DNA of 64,000 nucleotides from Zea mays (lineage: Eukaryota > Streptophyta > Magnoliopsida > Poales > Poaceae), in the NCBI RefSeq assembly GCF_902167145.1, contig NC_050100.1:187853439-187917438 (forward strand). Reading direction: 5' to 3'. The stretch's first letter is position 1, and each line of letters begins with the position of its first letter. The translations under genes were made by a program, and so were the position numbers. This document shows positions 53,589-63,878 of this stretch, one piece after another. The notes beneath the pieces are model-generated. The model was not told the DNA's origin, ran no database searches, and saw only the letters and a list, made by a program, of their open reading frames with translations.

Positions 53589-56573
53589 TTGCAGGTTTAT
53601 GCTTCCGGGGGTACAAGCTGGATTATCGACAGCAGATGCACAAACCACATGACGGGGGAAAAGAGGATGTTCTCTTCCTACGTCAAGAACAAGGATCCCC
53701 AATATTCAATAATATTCGGTGATGGGAACCAAGGCAAGGTAAAAGGGTTAGGTAAAATTGCTATTTCATCTGAGCACTCTATTTCTAATGTGTTTTTAGT
53801 TGAGTCGCTTGGATATAATTTGTTATCTGTTAGTCAATTATGCAATATGGGATATAATTGTCTATTCACAAATGTAGATGTGTCTGTCTTTAGAAGGTGT
53901 GATGGTTCACTAGCTTTTAAGGGTGTACTAGACGGCAAACTTTATTTGGTTGATTTTGCAAAAGAAGAGGCCAGTCTAGATACATGCTTAATTGCTAAGA
54001 CTTGCATGGGCTGGCTATGGCATCGCCGCTTAGCACATGTGGGGATGAAGAACCTCCACAAGCTTCTAAAGGGAGAACACGTGATAGGTCTAACTAACGT
54101 ACATTTCGAAAAAGATAGACCTTGTGCAGCTTGTCAAGCAGGGAAACAGGTGGGAGGCTCTCATCACACCAAAAATGTGATGACCACATTAAGACCCTTG
54201 GAGATGCTTCATATGGACCTCTTCGGACCCGTCGCCTATCTAAGTATAGGAGGAAGTAAGTATGGTCTTGTTATAGTTGATGATTTTTCCCGCTTCACTT
54301 GGGTATTCTTTTTGCAGGATAAATCTGAAACCCAGGGGACCCTCAAGCGCTTCCTCAGGAGAGCTCAAAATGAGTTTGAGCTCAAGGTGAAGAAGATAAG
54401 GAGCGACAACGGGTCCGAGTTCAAGAACCTTCAAGTGGAGGAATTCCTTGAGGAGGATGGGATCAAACACGAGTTCTCCGCTCCCTACACACCACAACAA
54501 AATGGTGTGGTAGAGAGGAAGAACAGGACACTCATCGACATGGCGAGGACGATGCTTGGAGAGTTCAAGACCCCCGAGCGGTTTTGGTCGGAAGCCGTGA
54601 ACACGGCTTGCCACGCCATCAACCGGGTCTACCTTCACCGCCTCCTCAAGAAGACTTCGTATGAGCTGCTAACTGGTAACAAACCCAATGTGTCTTATTT
54701 TCGTGTATTTGGGAGCAAGTGTTATATTCTTGTAAAGAAAGGTAGAACCTCTAAATTTGCCCCCAAAGCTGTAGAAGGGTTTTTATTAGGTTATGACTCA
54801 AATACAAAGGCGTATAGGGTCTTCAACAAATCATCGGGTTTGGTTGAAGTCTCTAGCGACGTTGTATTTGATGAGACTAATGGCTCTCCAAGATAGCAAG
54901 TTGTTGATCTTGATGATGTAGATGAAGAAGACGTTCCAACGGTCGCTATGCGCACCATGGTGATTGGCGATGTGCGACCACAGGAACATTTGGAGCAAGA
55001 CCAACCTTCTTCCTCAACAATAATGCATCCCCCAACCCAAGATAATGAACAGGTACCTCAAGTTGAGGCGCATGATCAAGGGGGAGCACATGATATTCAA
55101 GTTGAAGAGGAAGAAGCACCTCAGGCACATCCAACCCAAGTTTGAGCGACGATTCAAAGGAATCATCCCGTCGACCAAATTTTGGGTGATATTAGCAAGG
55201 GAGTAACTACTCGCTCTAGATTGGTGAATTTTTGTGAGCATTACTCTTTTGTCTCTTCTATTGAGCCTTTCAGGGTAGAAGATGCCTTGCTAGATCCGGA
55301 CTGGGTGTTGGCCATGCAGGAAGAGCTCAACAACTTCAAGCGCAATGAAGTTTGGACACTGGTGCCTCGTCCCAAGCAAAACGTTGTGGGAACCAAGTGG
55401 GTGTTCCGCAACAAACAGGACGAGCACGGGGTGGTGACGAGGAACAAGGCTCGACTTGTGGCAAAAGGTTATGCCCAAGTCACAGGTTTGGACTTTGAGG
55501 AGACTTTTGCTCCTGTGGCTAGGCTAGAATCTATTCGTATTTTGCTAGCATATGCCGCTCACCATTCTTTCAGGTTGTACCAAATGGATGTTAAGAGCGC
55601 TTTCCTCAACGGGCCGATCAAGGAGGAGGTGTACGTGGAGCAACCCCTGGCTTCGAGGATGAACGGTACCCCGACCACAGTGATGACGCAGAAATTCGAG
55701 ATGTCGATGATGGGCGAGTTGAACTACTTCCTTCGGTTCCAACTGAAGCAACTCAAGGATGGCACCTTCATCTCCCAAACGAAGTACACGCAAGACTTGC
55801 TAAAGCGGTTTGGGATGAAGGACGCCAAGCCCGCAAAGACGCCGATGGGAACCGACGGACACACCGACCTCAACAAAGGAGGTAAGTCCGTTGATCAAAA
55901 AGCATACCGGTCAATGATAGGGTCTTTACTTTATTTATGTGCTAGTAGACCGGATATTATGCTTAGCGTATGCATGTGTGCTAGATTTCAATCCGATCCA
56001 AGGGAGTGTCACTTAGTGGCCGTGAAGCGAATTCTTAGATATTTAGTCGCTACGCCTTGCTTCGGGATCAGGTATCCAAAGGGGTCTAACTTTGACTTGA
56101 TTGGATATTCAGATTCCGACTATGTTGGATGTAAGGTCGATAGGAAGAGTACATCGGGGACGTGCCAATTCTTAGGAAGGTCCCTGGTGTCATGGAACTC
56201 TAAGAAACAAACTTCCGTTGCCCTATCCACCGCTGAGGCCGAGTACGTTGCCGCAGGACAGTGTTGCGCACAACTACTTTGGATGAGGCAAACCCTCCGG
56301 GACTTTGGCTACAATCTGAGCAAAGTCCCACTCCTATGTGATAATGAGAGTGCTATCCGAATAGCGGAAAATCCTGTTGAGCACAGCCGCACAAAGCACA
56401 TTGACATCCGGCATCACTTTTTGAGAGACCACCAGCAAAAGGGAGATATCGAAGTGTTTCATGTTAGCACCGAGAACCAGCTAGCCGATATCTTTACGAA
56501 GCCTTTAGATGAGAAGACCTTTTGCAGGCTGCGTAGTGAGCTAAATGTTCTAGATTCGCGGAACTTGGATTGA
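53589..56573 (+). pseudogene. pol: Pol of Opie-like copy 3, protease and RT defective
   Basis: The protease motif reads IIDSRCTNHMTG, Arg replacing the Gly of DSG. Integrase ([22 protein letters not shown]) is open to a TAG at 54894-54896, where the complete copy has GAG. A second stop, TGA at 55144-55146, replaces Arg. In RT, one C is missing in the CAACCCCTGG block, and about 220 bp are deleted at about 55678. The two changes together keep the frame but remove about 74 codons including YVDD. RNase H ([17 protein letters not shown]) is open to 56573. Confidence 0.9.
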
Positions 56574-57344
56574 TTTATAGCATACATGTATTTATGCCTT
56601 TGATCATGTTCCTTATGCATTTTGTTGCTTACTTGTGGTGCTCAAGTTGTACAAACACTCCCCGGACCTCACAAGTCCTTTTTGCAAGTGATGCACATAT
56701 TTAGGGGGAGCTATGATACAACTTGACCCTTTGAGACTAACCATGTGCTTGAGTTTGCTTGTTTTAGTATCAAAGGAGGTTTGAAAGGGAAAAGGTGGAC
56801 TTGGACCATGAAAGACTTCCACTGCACTCCGATGAGAGGGTAACTTATTCCAAGTTCATCTCACGTACTCTTATTGCCTTTGTATTCTTATTGAAGATTT
56901 TGGTGAGGCTATGGGGTTCTTGGGCCAAAAATTGATCCCGTTTTGGTGCTTGATGCCAAAGGGGGAGAAAATAAGGCCAAAGCAATAAATGGATCAGCTA
57001 CCACTTGTGAATTTTGAAAATAGTAGAGTTAGAGTTTTTGTTTGTCAAAATACTCTTATTTGCTCTTATTGTCAAAAGTTGGTCTCTTGTGGGGAGAAGG
57101 TTTAATTATGGGGAAAAGGGGGAGTTTTTGAATCCTTGATCAATTTCTCGTGAAATATCTCTCTTTATGTTTCAACATGTGTGTTTGACTTAGAGATAAG
57201 AAATTGAGTTTGATTTGCAAAAACAAACCAAGTGGTGGAAAAGAATGATCCATGCAAATTTGATTCAAAACAAAATTGAGTTCTTATTTGAATTGATTTT
57301 GCACTGGATCTACTTGCTTTATGTTATGTTGGCATAAATCACCA
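56574..57344 (+). other. 3' non-coding region of Opie-like copy 3
   Basis: Parallel to 35483-36258. Purine tracts at about 56703, 56960 and 57117 precede the polypurine tract. No ORF supported. Confidence 0.7.
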
Positions 57345-57357
57345 AAAAGGGAGAGAT
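57345..57357 (+). promoter_or_regulatory. Polypurine tract of Opie-like copy 3
   Basis: AAAAAGGGAGAGAT directly before the 3' LTR; one base differs from the tract of the complete copy. Confidence 0.8.
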
Positions 57358-57593
57358 TGAAAGGGAAATGTGCCCTTGGGCCGTTTCTAAGTATTTTGGT
57401 GATTTAGTGTCCAACACAAGTGCCTAAGTGTCAAATGGTGGACAAAGTACAAATCAAGTATAAATGTATGTTTCTCAGACTTAGTACATTGTTTTAGAGA
57501 CTAATGTATTGTGTCTAAGTGCTGGAAACAGGAGAAATCGAATTGGAGAAGAGATGGCCTTGTTCAGCCAAAGCCAGCTCTGTCTGGGTGCAC
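57358..57593 (+). repeat. 3' LTR of Opie-like copy 3, truncated
   Basis: First 236 bp of the LTR, ending at GTCTGGGTGCAC, exactly where the palindrome array of the 5' LTR begins. The break at the first palindrome is suggestive. Confidence 0.88.
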
Positions 57594-57771
57594 TTAGTTT
57601 GAAGTCTCGCTTGATGATGAATGTGGTATGGATTGCTAAGGGCTTGGTCTAAGGGAAACGTCCACATTCTCCCGGGGTGGTTCGGAGCTAGGTAGCCGCT
57701 TAGCTAGGTCCCGTACCATAAGCCTACACCTTCCACCACTTGAAAATAACTGACTTAGTGTTGTTGGGGGC
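57594..57771. other. Unassigned spacer between two retroelements
   Basis: 178 bp, no gene. GC-rich phrases such as CTCCCGGGGTGGTTCGGAGC suggest a piece of another LTR. It does not match any other part of the window. Confidence 0.4.
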
Positions 57772-58431
57772 CTTCGTCATCCGAAGGTCCTCAAAAACAT
57801 GATTTAAGAATGTTTCCCAAGTGTAATATATGTACAGGTACTTTCAGACTTGGAATAAAACTGTACACAATATGAAAAGCATGGTCGAGACGAAGGATGA
57901 TGCAGCTCCGAAGCTACGCGCAAGGGAGCTTCGGCTCAGCGGCAGAAAAGGGAACCGACTTAAAGGGGAAAAGGCTATCTAGTCCTTGTTGAATTGTCAT
58001 TAAGTCAATAGCAAACATAAAGGGCATGAATGTAATTTTACACAGGCTGCGCCCTGTGCCTATAAATAGATGAACAGTACCCCGTATTGTTCACGCTGAC
58101 TTGTATTCGCCCGTGCGTCAATCTTGAACTTTTACCTTCTGTCGAGTCGAAGGTATAAATGTAATTCAATATTGTTTCTGTTTATCCATGATAATATAAA
58201 TAAGAAATAGTAAATAATATCATATTATTATTCATGTTGCTTCTTATGTTTCATATGCTTCTTTTTTCATTAACATATGATGTGGTGATGAAGGTAAGTC
58301 CTTCATGACCTTCGTCTGAAGATCATTATATCCTAAGGGAGATAATGCTTCGAAGGGCGAAGGGCATTAACCTTTAACATTTTATGTTGCCTTGTTCTTA
58401 ACTCATAGCATTTGAGAACAAGTCCCCAACA
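57772..58431 (+). repeat. 5' LTR of the Cinful/Zeon-like element
   Basis: TGTTGGGGGCCTTCG to CAAGTCCCCAACA, 660 bp. TATA box CTATAAATAG at about 58060-58069. Homologous to the solo LTR at 16859-17516. Confidence 0.88.
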
Positions 58432-58443
58432 TTGGCGCCCACC
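58432..58443 (+). promoter_or_regulatory. Primer binding site, TTGGCGCCC type
   Basis: TTGGCGCCCACC directly after the LTR; a different tRNA class from the TGGTATC sites in the other elements here. Confidence 0.8.
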
Positions 58444-58491
58444 TCCGGTGTACTCACTTCCACAAACTTCGGCAAAGCATCAACCTTCGTC

Positions 58492-60550
58492 ATGTCGCCA
58501 AAGAAGATAACAGCGCCAGGGGCTGCACTGTAGCCACTGGACACAAACCAGGAGACTCTCTCTCTATCTGAGAGGACAGAAGCCAAAAGAGAAAGGCCAC
58601 CAGTCCAACACTTCAGGAGGAGGAGTTAGACAGGAGATCAGGGACATGGAAATCATCCACCAGCAGGTGCAAAGGAAAAAGGAGAAGATGGCTCGGCTGG
58701 CCGATCTTCAAAGGAAGATCGATGAAGCTACTGAGGAAGTGCATCATCTTACTCAAGATGATCATGACCGAAGGCCCCAACACAGGGAGCTTCGTCAAGA
58801 GGGCTCATTCAACGAAGATGAATGGTATGATGATTTTAATCATGGTACCTTTACTTTTGATGATGCTTCTCCCCTGGCAGCAGAATTACAGGCTATCCCA
58901 TGGCCACAATCCTACGAGCCACCCCAGCAACCCATGTACAATGGGCACTCGGTAGGGATGGCAGCGAGTCGGATTTTGTTCGGGTATAATAATACCCGAC
59001 CCGAAATTGTACCCGAGACTTCTACAAATATCCAAACCCACCAAGCCAATCGGGCGAGAAACTGTACCCGTACCCGTGCCCATCGGGTATCCAGTGGATA
59101 TGCTATTGTAGACTAAATAACATTCGGTTAGTGTTATAATAAATGCATAAAATATTTTAGTTTCTATCTAAGCACCAATGCAACACGAGAATGACTATAT
59201 TTGGCTACATGTCAATACAATATCTCAACTCATAATTATCACATCCAATAAATTTAAATTTGAGTAAAGAGAATAAAAGCGTAATGAGTTCATGACAGTT
59301 GACAGTCATAACATTGTCAATGTCTCATTGGTCTCGATTACATTACAGTTGACTATTAACACAACACAAATTTATATTCATTAATCAACAACACATGCGG
59401 ATGAGTTTTTCTAGTGAATGTAGCACATTTTTAGTGGATGTAGCACCTTTAAAGATGTATATTGATATTTCGGGTATCCACTGGATATCCGTGGGTAAAG
59501 TATTTTACCCATACCCGACCCGATGTATTTTGGGTATCCGACCCGATAGGACCCGCGGGTGAGTTTTTCTACCCATATCCATATCCGTCGGGTACGAAAC
59601 CCACGGGTATCCATATCCATGGGTCCAACTGCCATCCCTAGCACTCGGACCCAAAGCAATTCTTGATGAGCTATGAGGCAACAATATCCTCATACGGAGG
59701 CAACGCAGCTGTCATGGCAAAGTCCTTCGTCATGACAGTCCGAAACGTGGCCTAGACATGGTATTCTTCTCTTTGGCCAGGGACAATCATGTCATGGCAG
59801 AAGCTCAAGTACATGTTGGTTACCACTTTTCAAGGCTTTCAGACGAAGCCAGTGACAGCTCAGGCCTTGTTCCAGTGCACACAAGACCATGAGGAATACC
59901 TTCAGGCGTATTTTCGAAGGTTCTTGCGACTGAGAGCACAAGCACCCATAGTGCCCAATGAAATCGTCATTGAGGCCATGATCAAGGGTCTTCGGCCAGG
60001 ACCTACGGCTCAATACTTTGCCAGGAAACCTCCCCAAACTCTGGAGAAGCTGCTTAAGAAAATGGATGAGTACATCCGGGCTGATAATGACTTCCAACAA
60101 AGAAGGGAGGAAGCTTACAGATTTTCTGAGATGACTAGGGGCTTCGGAGGGAGAATCCACCCTAGACATGTCAGATCAATCCACAACTCCAGTCAGAATG
60201 ACAACAAAGGAAGCCAGCTTCAGAGGCCACAACACACCTCACAGTCTTCGGGACAGCAGCAAAGCTCCTTCAGGCCACCAGCTCCAAGGGGCAGAGGCGG
60301 CAGGGGCTTCGGAGAAAGATATGGGGATCAGCCCAGAAAAATTTATTGCTTATTCTGTGGTGAGGACAATGGCCACACTACAAGAACCTGCCAGATCACT
60401 ATTCTGAAGCAAAAAGAGATTGCCGAAGCAGAAGCTCCGCAGAATCAGCCGAAGCAAGTCCTACATACTACTTCATGCCACTCTCCGTACATACCAGAAT
60501 ATGTGGGCAACCAACCTGCAGCTTCTGTTGCTTCGGCAAGCCATTCATAG
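58492..60550 (+). pseudogene. gag: Gypsy gag pseudogene split by a hAT element
   Basis: The likely start is ATG at 58492 (MSPKKITAPGAA), with a stop near 58531. An open part, 58646-58952, has a coiled-coil-like segment. The hAT element interrupts it at 58953-59640. It resumes as SDPKQFLMSYEATISSYGG, has a stop at about 59754, then is open 59789-60550. This last part has the capsid-like EYLQAYFRRFLRLRAQAP block and a zinc knuckle CLFCGEDNGHTTRTC with CX2CX5HX4C spacing. Not functional. Confidence 0.85.
58953..59640. mobile_element. hAT-like non-autonomous element, TSD GCACTCGG
   Basis: TAGGGATGGCAG at the left and CTGCCATCCCTA... in the form ACTGCCATCCCTA at the right make a 12-bp inverted repeat. 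GCACTCGG at 58945-58952 and 59641-59648 is a perfect 8-bp duplication. Subterminal regions are rich in GGGTA/TACCC phrases (58978-59100 and 59465-59620). 688 bp, no transposase. Confidence 0.93.
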
Positions 60551-60861
60551 GCTTCTTGACCCCAACTCCCACCGCCACCACTACTGCAACCTACTTATTC
60601 CCGAAGCCAGCAGCCAGAAGGGCACCAGCACTCCCAACAACAACATGAATTAAGGGAGGAATCTGAAGCTCGTATAGTCAATAGTACTGTACCAGAATCA
60701 AAGAACATATACTGAGCGATATCCTGCTTCTGAAATATTTTATGTTCTATGCCATTTTGCTTTTTAATAAGGAACAAGCAATGTAAATTTAGTTTTAATT
60801 TCTTGTAATGATTTTGCTTCTATCAGAATGAAATATATCTTCTTCACAGATTTACGAAGCT
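60551..60861. other. Linker after gag
   Basis: No gene seen. Pro/Gln-coding fragments immediately after gag are out of frame; the rest is AT-rich. Confidence 0.4.
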
Positions 60862-61160
60862 CAAAAGTCATTCCTAAGAGAATACAAAGCCTAATTTGCT
60901 GAAGTTACAAAAAGTCGCTCCTAAGGGAGCGCAGCGTAAGTTTTCTGCTCAAAAGTCGTTCCAAAGGGAATGCAGAGCCAAATACCACCGAAATATAAGG
61001 CGAAGAAGTTGAAAAGTCGTTCCTAAGGGGATGCAGAACTTATACCGCCAAAATAGAAGGCGAAGAAGTTCAAAAGACGTTACTAAGGGGATGCATAACT
61101 TATATCACCGAAATAGAAGGTGAAGAAGCTCAAAAGTCGTTCCTAAGGGGATGCAGAGCT
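60862..61160 (+). repeat. Tandem repeat, ~60-bp unit, about five to six copies
   Basis: The motif AAAAGTCGTTCCTAAGGGG and close variants begins at about 60862, 60909, 60951, 61012, 61072 and 61132. The last four are spaced 61, 60 and 60 bp; the first two are shorter and more degenerate. It lies between gag and the antisense ORFs. Confidence 0.85.
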
Positions 61161-61660
61161 TGTGTGTTCCAGTGTGGGCATGTGTCTTTGGTATCCTCAT
61201 CATTTTGCATCATATCATCACATCATTTCCCATAACATCACATCATACATCATATTGCATCAATGACACGAGAATTGAATACGAAGCTGATCTTCAGCAA
61301 ATGCTTCATCAAAATAAAAAGGTGCTAAGGCACGAATTAAGTTTCGGGAAATACAGTTTTATCAGCCTTGTCATGAGAAGGGATCTCTCTTTACAAAGCA
61401 TGGATATCTTTCTTTACAAAGCATGGATCTTTTTTTACGAAGCATGAAAATAAAGGAAGGTGTTTTTTCGCCGAAGGCTAAAAAACGGTATGTGTGTAAA
61501 TTTCATACATCGCAAAGAAATAAACTGCAATAATTTACATATTCAATTCAACATTACACATTCCAAATATTACATAGATTTGTTACAGTAGAAACCTAAT
61601 CTTCCTTCATTCGTTATATACGTCAAGCTTTTTAAAATGTTTATTACAACAAAATCTATT
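61161..61660. other. Spacer between tandem repeat and antisense ORFs
   Basis: AT-rich, no gene supported. CATCATATCATCACATC-type repeats near 61199-61260. Confidence 0.4.
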
Positions 61661-61661
61661 C

Positions 61662-63878
61662 CTCTTTAAGGACTTTCTCTGCAACTTTGTTCTGCAATAT
61701 GTTGACGACTTCGTCGACAATGGATTCAGCCATGTTTATGATGTCCAGCGCTTCCTTCATTTCTAGATCAGCTAGGGGCTCGAGCGGTTCCGGCGGCGGA
61801 GATAATTCAGCTGAAGTAGGAAAATTTAATCAGTCCGAAGCCACAAAAACAAATGCCGAAGCTAAAAACCAAAAATATTACCTATACATTTTTGCGCTCT
61901 GTAGCCTCTTCAGCTCGTCTTGCTTCTGCTCGGGCGTCATGGGTGTCTTTTTCACTTTTCTTTATAATTTCATGGGCCATCTCTCGGCCACCATTCACCC
62001 AGACATCATTGTAAAATTTCCCGCCCATCAAGGTTGCTTCAGCTGAAGGGTCCTTCATATCATCTACGGAGAAGGCAGCTTCGGCCTGGGCTACGGCTTT
62101 AATGTGATCACATCCCGCCTTCTCCAAGATGGCTGAAATTCCCCGTGCACCGGAAAACACGCAAACATCCCCGAGATCACTCAAAATTTCTTTGAAGGTC
62201 TCGGCTTATCCATTCAACAACGCCTTCGGGGTCGCCCCGTATGAAGTTTTCTTCAGCAGAGTAGGCACCCACTTTGGCGAAGCTAGCTTTTATTTTCTTC
62301 ACGCAATCCAAGGATTTTTCAAAGCACCTTTCCTTGGATGTGCGAAGTTCTTCAACATTTTTCTCTAGATGATTTTTCCAATATTTGCTAATTTCTTGGT
62401 TAGCTTGAGCGAGTACGCAGTTTTCCTTAGCTTCGGCCAGTTGTCTCTGAAGGTCTTCAAATTCAGTATTTTGGGCTTCGGCCTGAGCTTTGAAACTAGC
62501 TTCGTCTTCCTTTAATTTGTTTATCAATGAAATTAAGATTTTGTCTTTTTCAAGACCTTCGTTTCTCAATTCAATCACCTCTGAATGAAGGTTACTCAGA
62601 GCCATTGTATAGCCTTCGTCCTCAATATTCTTCTGTGCCCTCACGGCATTACTAAGAATCAAGCCCTGTAACAAAAGAGAAGAAAGAATTGAGTATGACA
62701 AATAAAATACGTCATTCTCAAATTCAAAGCTAACTTCTATACCTTTATACTGTTGTATGCTAGGCTGTGAGCAAGATCATCCTTTGACAAAATCGAAAGA
62801 CCATCTTCTAGTTTTGGGAATCCCATGCTCTTATCTATATCGCGACAAACGAATATTTCTTTGTTATCCGGGAGATAGTACATGAAATAATCTTCATTAC
62901 TTCCGTTAAATACTAAGGCTCCTTTCGAATATTTCAGCTTTTGAGCATAATGCCTTGCTTCCGTGATTTCATTTTCAGACAATTTCTTCCTCGAAGCATG
63001 TCGATAAATGTAATCAGCAGCTTCGGCCTGCGCTTCGGAGGTAGGAGATCTTGCCCTTTCTGCCATATCTTGGTCTGACGTTTTTTCCTCAGGCGCGGCA
63101 GGCTTCGCCGCGACGGGCGCTGGAAGCCCAGCTTCGGCTTCAGCCTGAATTTTCGTAGCTTCGGCTTTTGCTTGTCCAGTTTCGGCTTCGACTTGCGCTT
63201 GGGCAGCTTCAGCAATTTTCTTTGTAGGAGCAGGGCTCAAGGCCTTTGTAGTCTCCAGCACAGCATCCAGCATGTTAGCCATCCTCCTCCTCTTGGGAGT
63301 TGCGGCAGAATCCTTTTGCACCTTCGATAGTTTTGTCTCTGTCGGAGGGCTCATAATTTTTGGCACTTTTATTATTTCTTCAACCTTTGCCTCTTCAGCC
63401 GTATCAACCTTAGCCTCGATTGGCTCGGCTATGGGTACCTTCGACACTACGATCGCCTCTTCAGCGCTCTGTGCAATCGGAGCAGTTTGTGTTGCTTCGG
63501 CTGCCGAGGAGGACCTACGCCAAATTCAGGCACTACAGCCAGTTCAATATAACGCGACCGACGGGTCAGAACCTTCACCTTTTTGCTCTTCGGCATAGGC
63601 TCAGCTGGGGTGACCGAAGCAACAATCTTCCTCTTTCTTTCTTGCCCTCGCAGCAGGTAGCGGTAATCAGGATATACGAAGCCAATAACATCTAATACCC
63701 TGTTTAATCTTTTCTTGCCTTGACCTCCAAAGGCTGCAGACAGAGCATTATCTTCAGCCTTGGAGTATGCTCCAAGCAGCTCATCACTGGTAGCTTCGAT
63801 GCACTTTAGCCAGTCGTCGTTTGGCTCATCAAACTTCTCCCTAAATCTAAAGGTATACTCGAACCAGACCACCCTCAC
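61662..63878 (-). pseudogene. Antisense accessory ORF block of the Gypsy element
   Basis: Minus-strand frames 63878-63447, 63447-62737, 62701-62177 and 62184-61882 read as one broken protein. The order is a charged N-part (WFEYTFRFREKFDEPNDDWL), an Ala/Glu/Pro repeat region (AEAxQAQxEAE), a globular segment (GNEDYFMYYLPDNKEIF-like), then a long coiled coil (ALSNLHSEVIELRNEGLEKD). A clean intron, GTATAG...TTGTTACAG, about 62743 to 62672, joins LAYNSIK to GLILSNAVRA. Frameshifts lie near 63447-63500 and 62180. A further exon may lie at about 61806-61662. Antisense accessory ORFs are known in Tat-lineage Gypsy elements; their role is unknown. Confidence 0.6.

Larger units (their letters stand above)
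49864..57593 (+). mobile_element. Opie-like copy 3, full internal region, 3' LTR truncated
   Basis: 5' LTR, primer site, gag, pol and polypurine tract are in order, but only the first 236 bp of the 3' LTR remain. Inserted into gag of copy 2. It carries at least six disabling lesions (listed under gag and pol). Confidence 0.92.
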
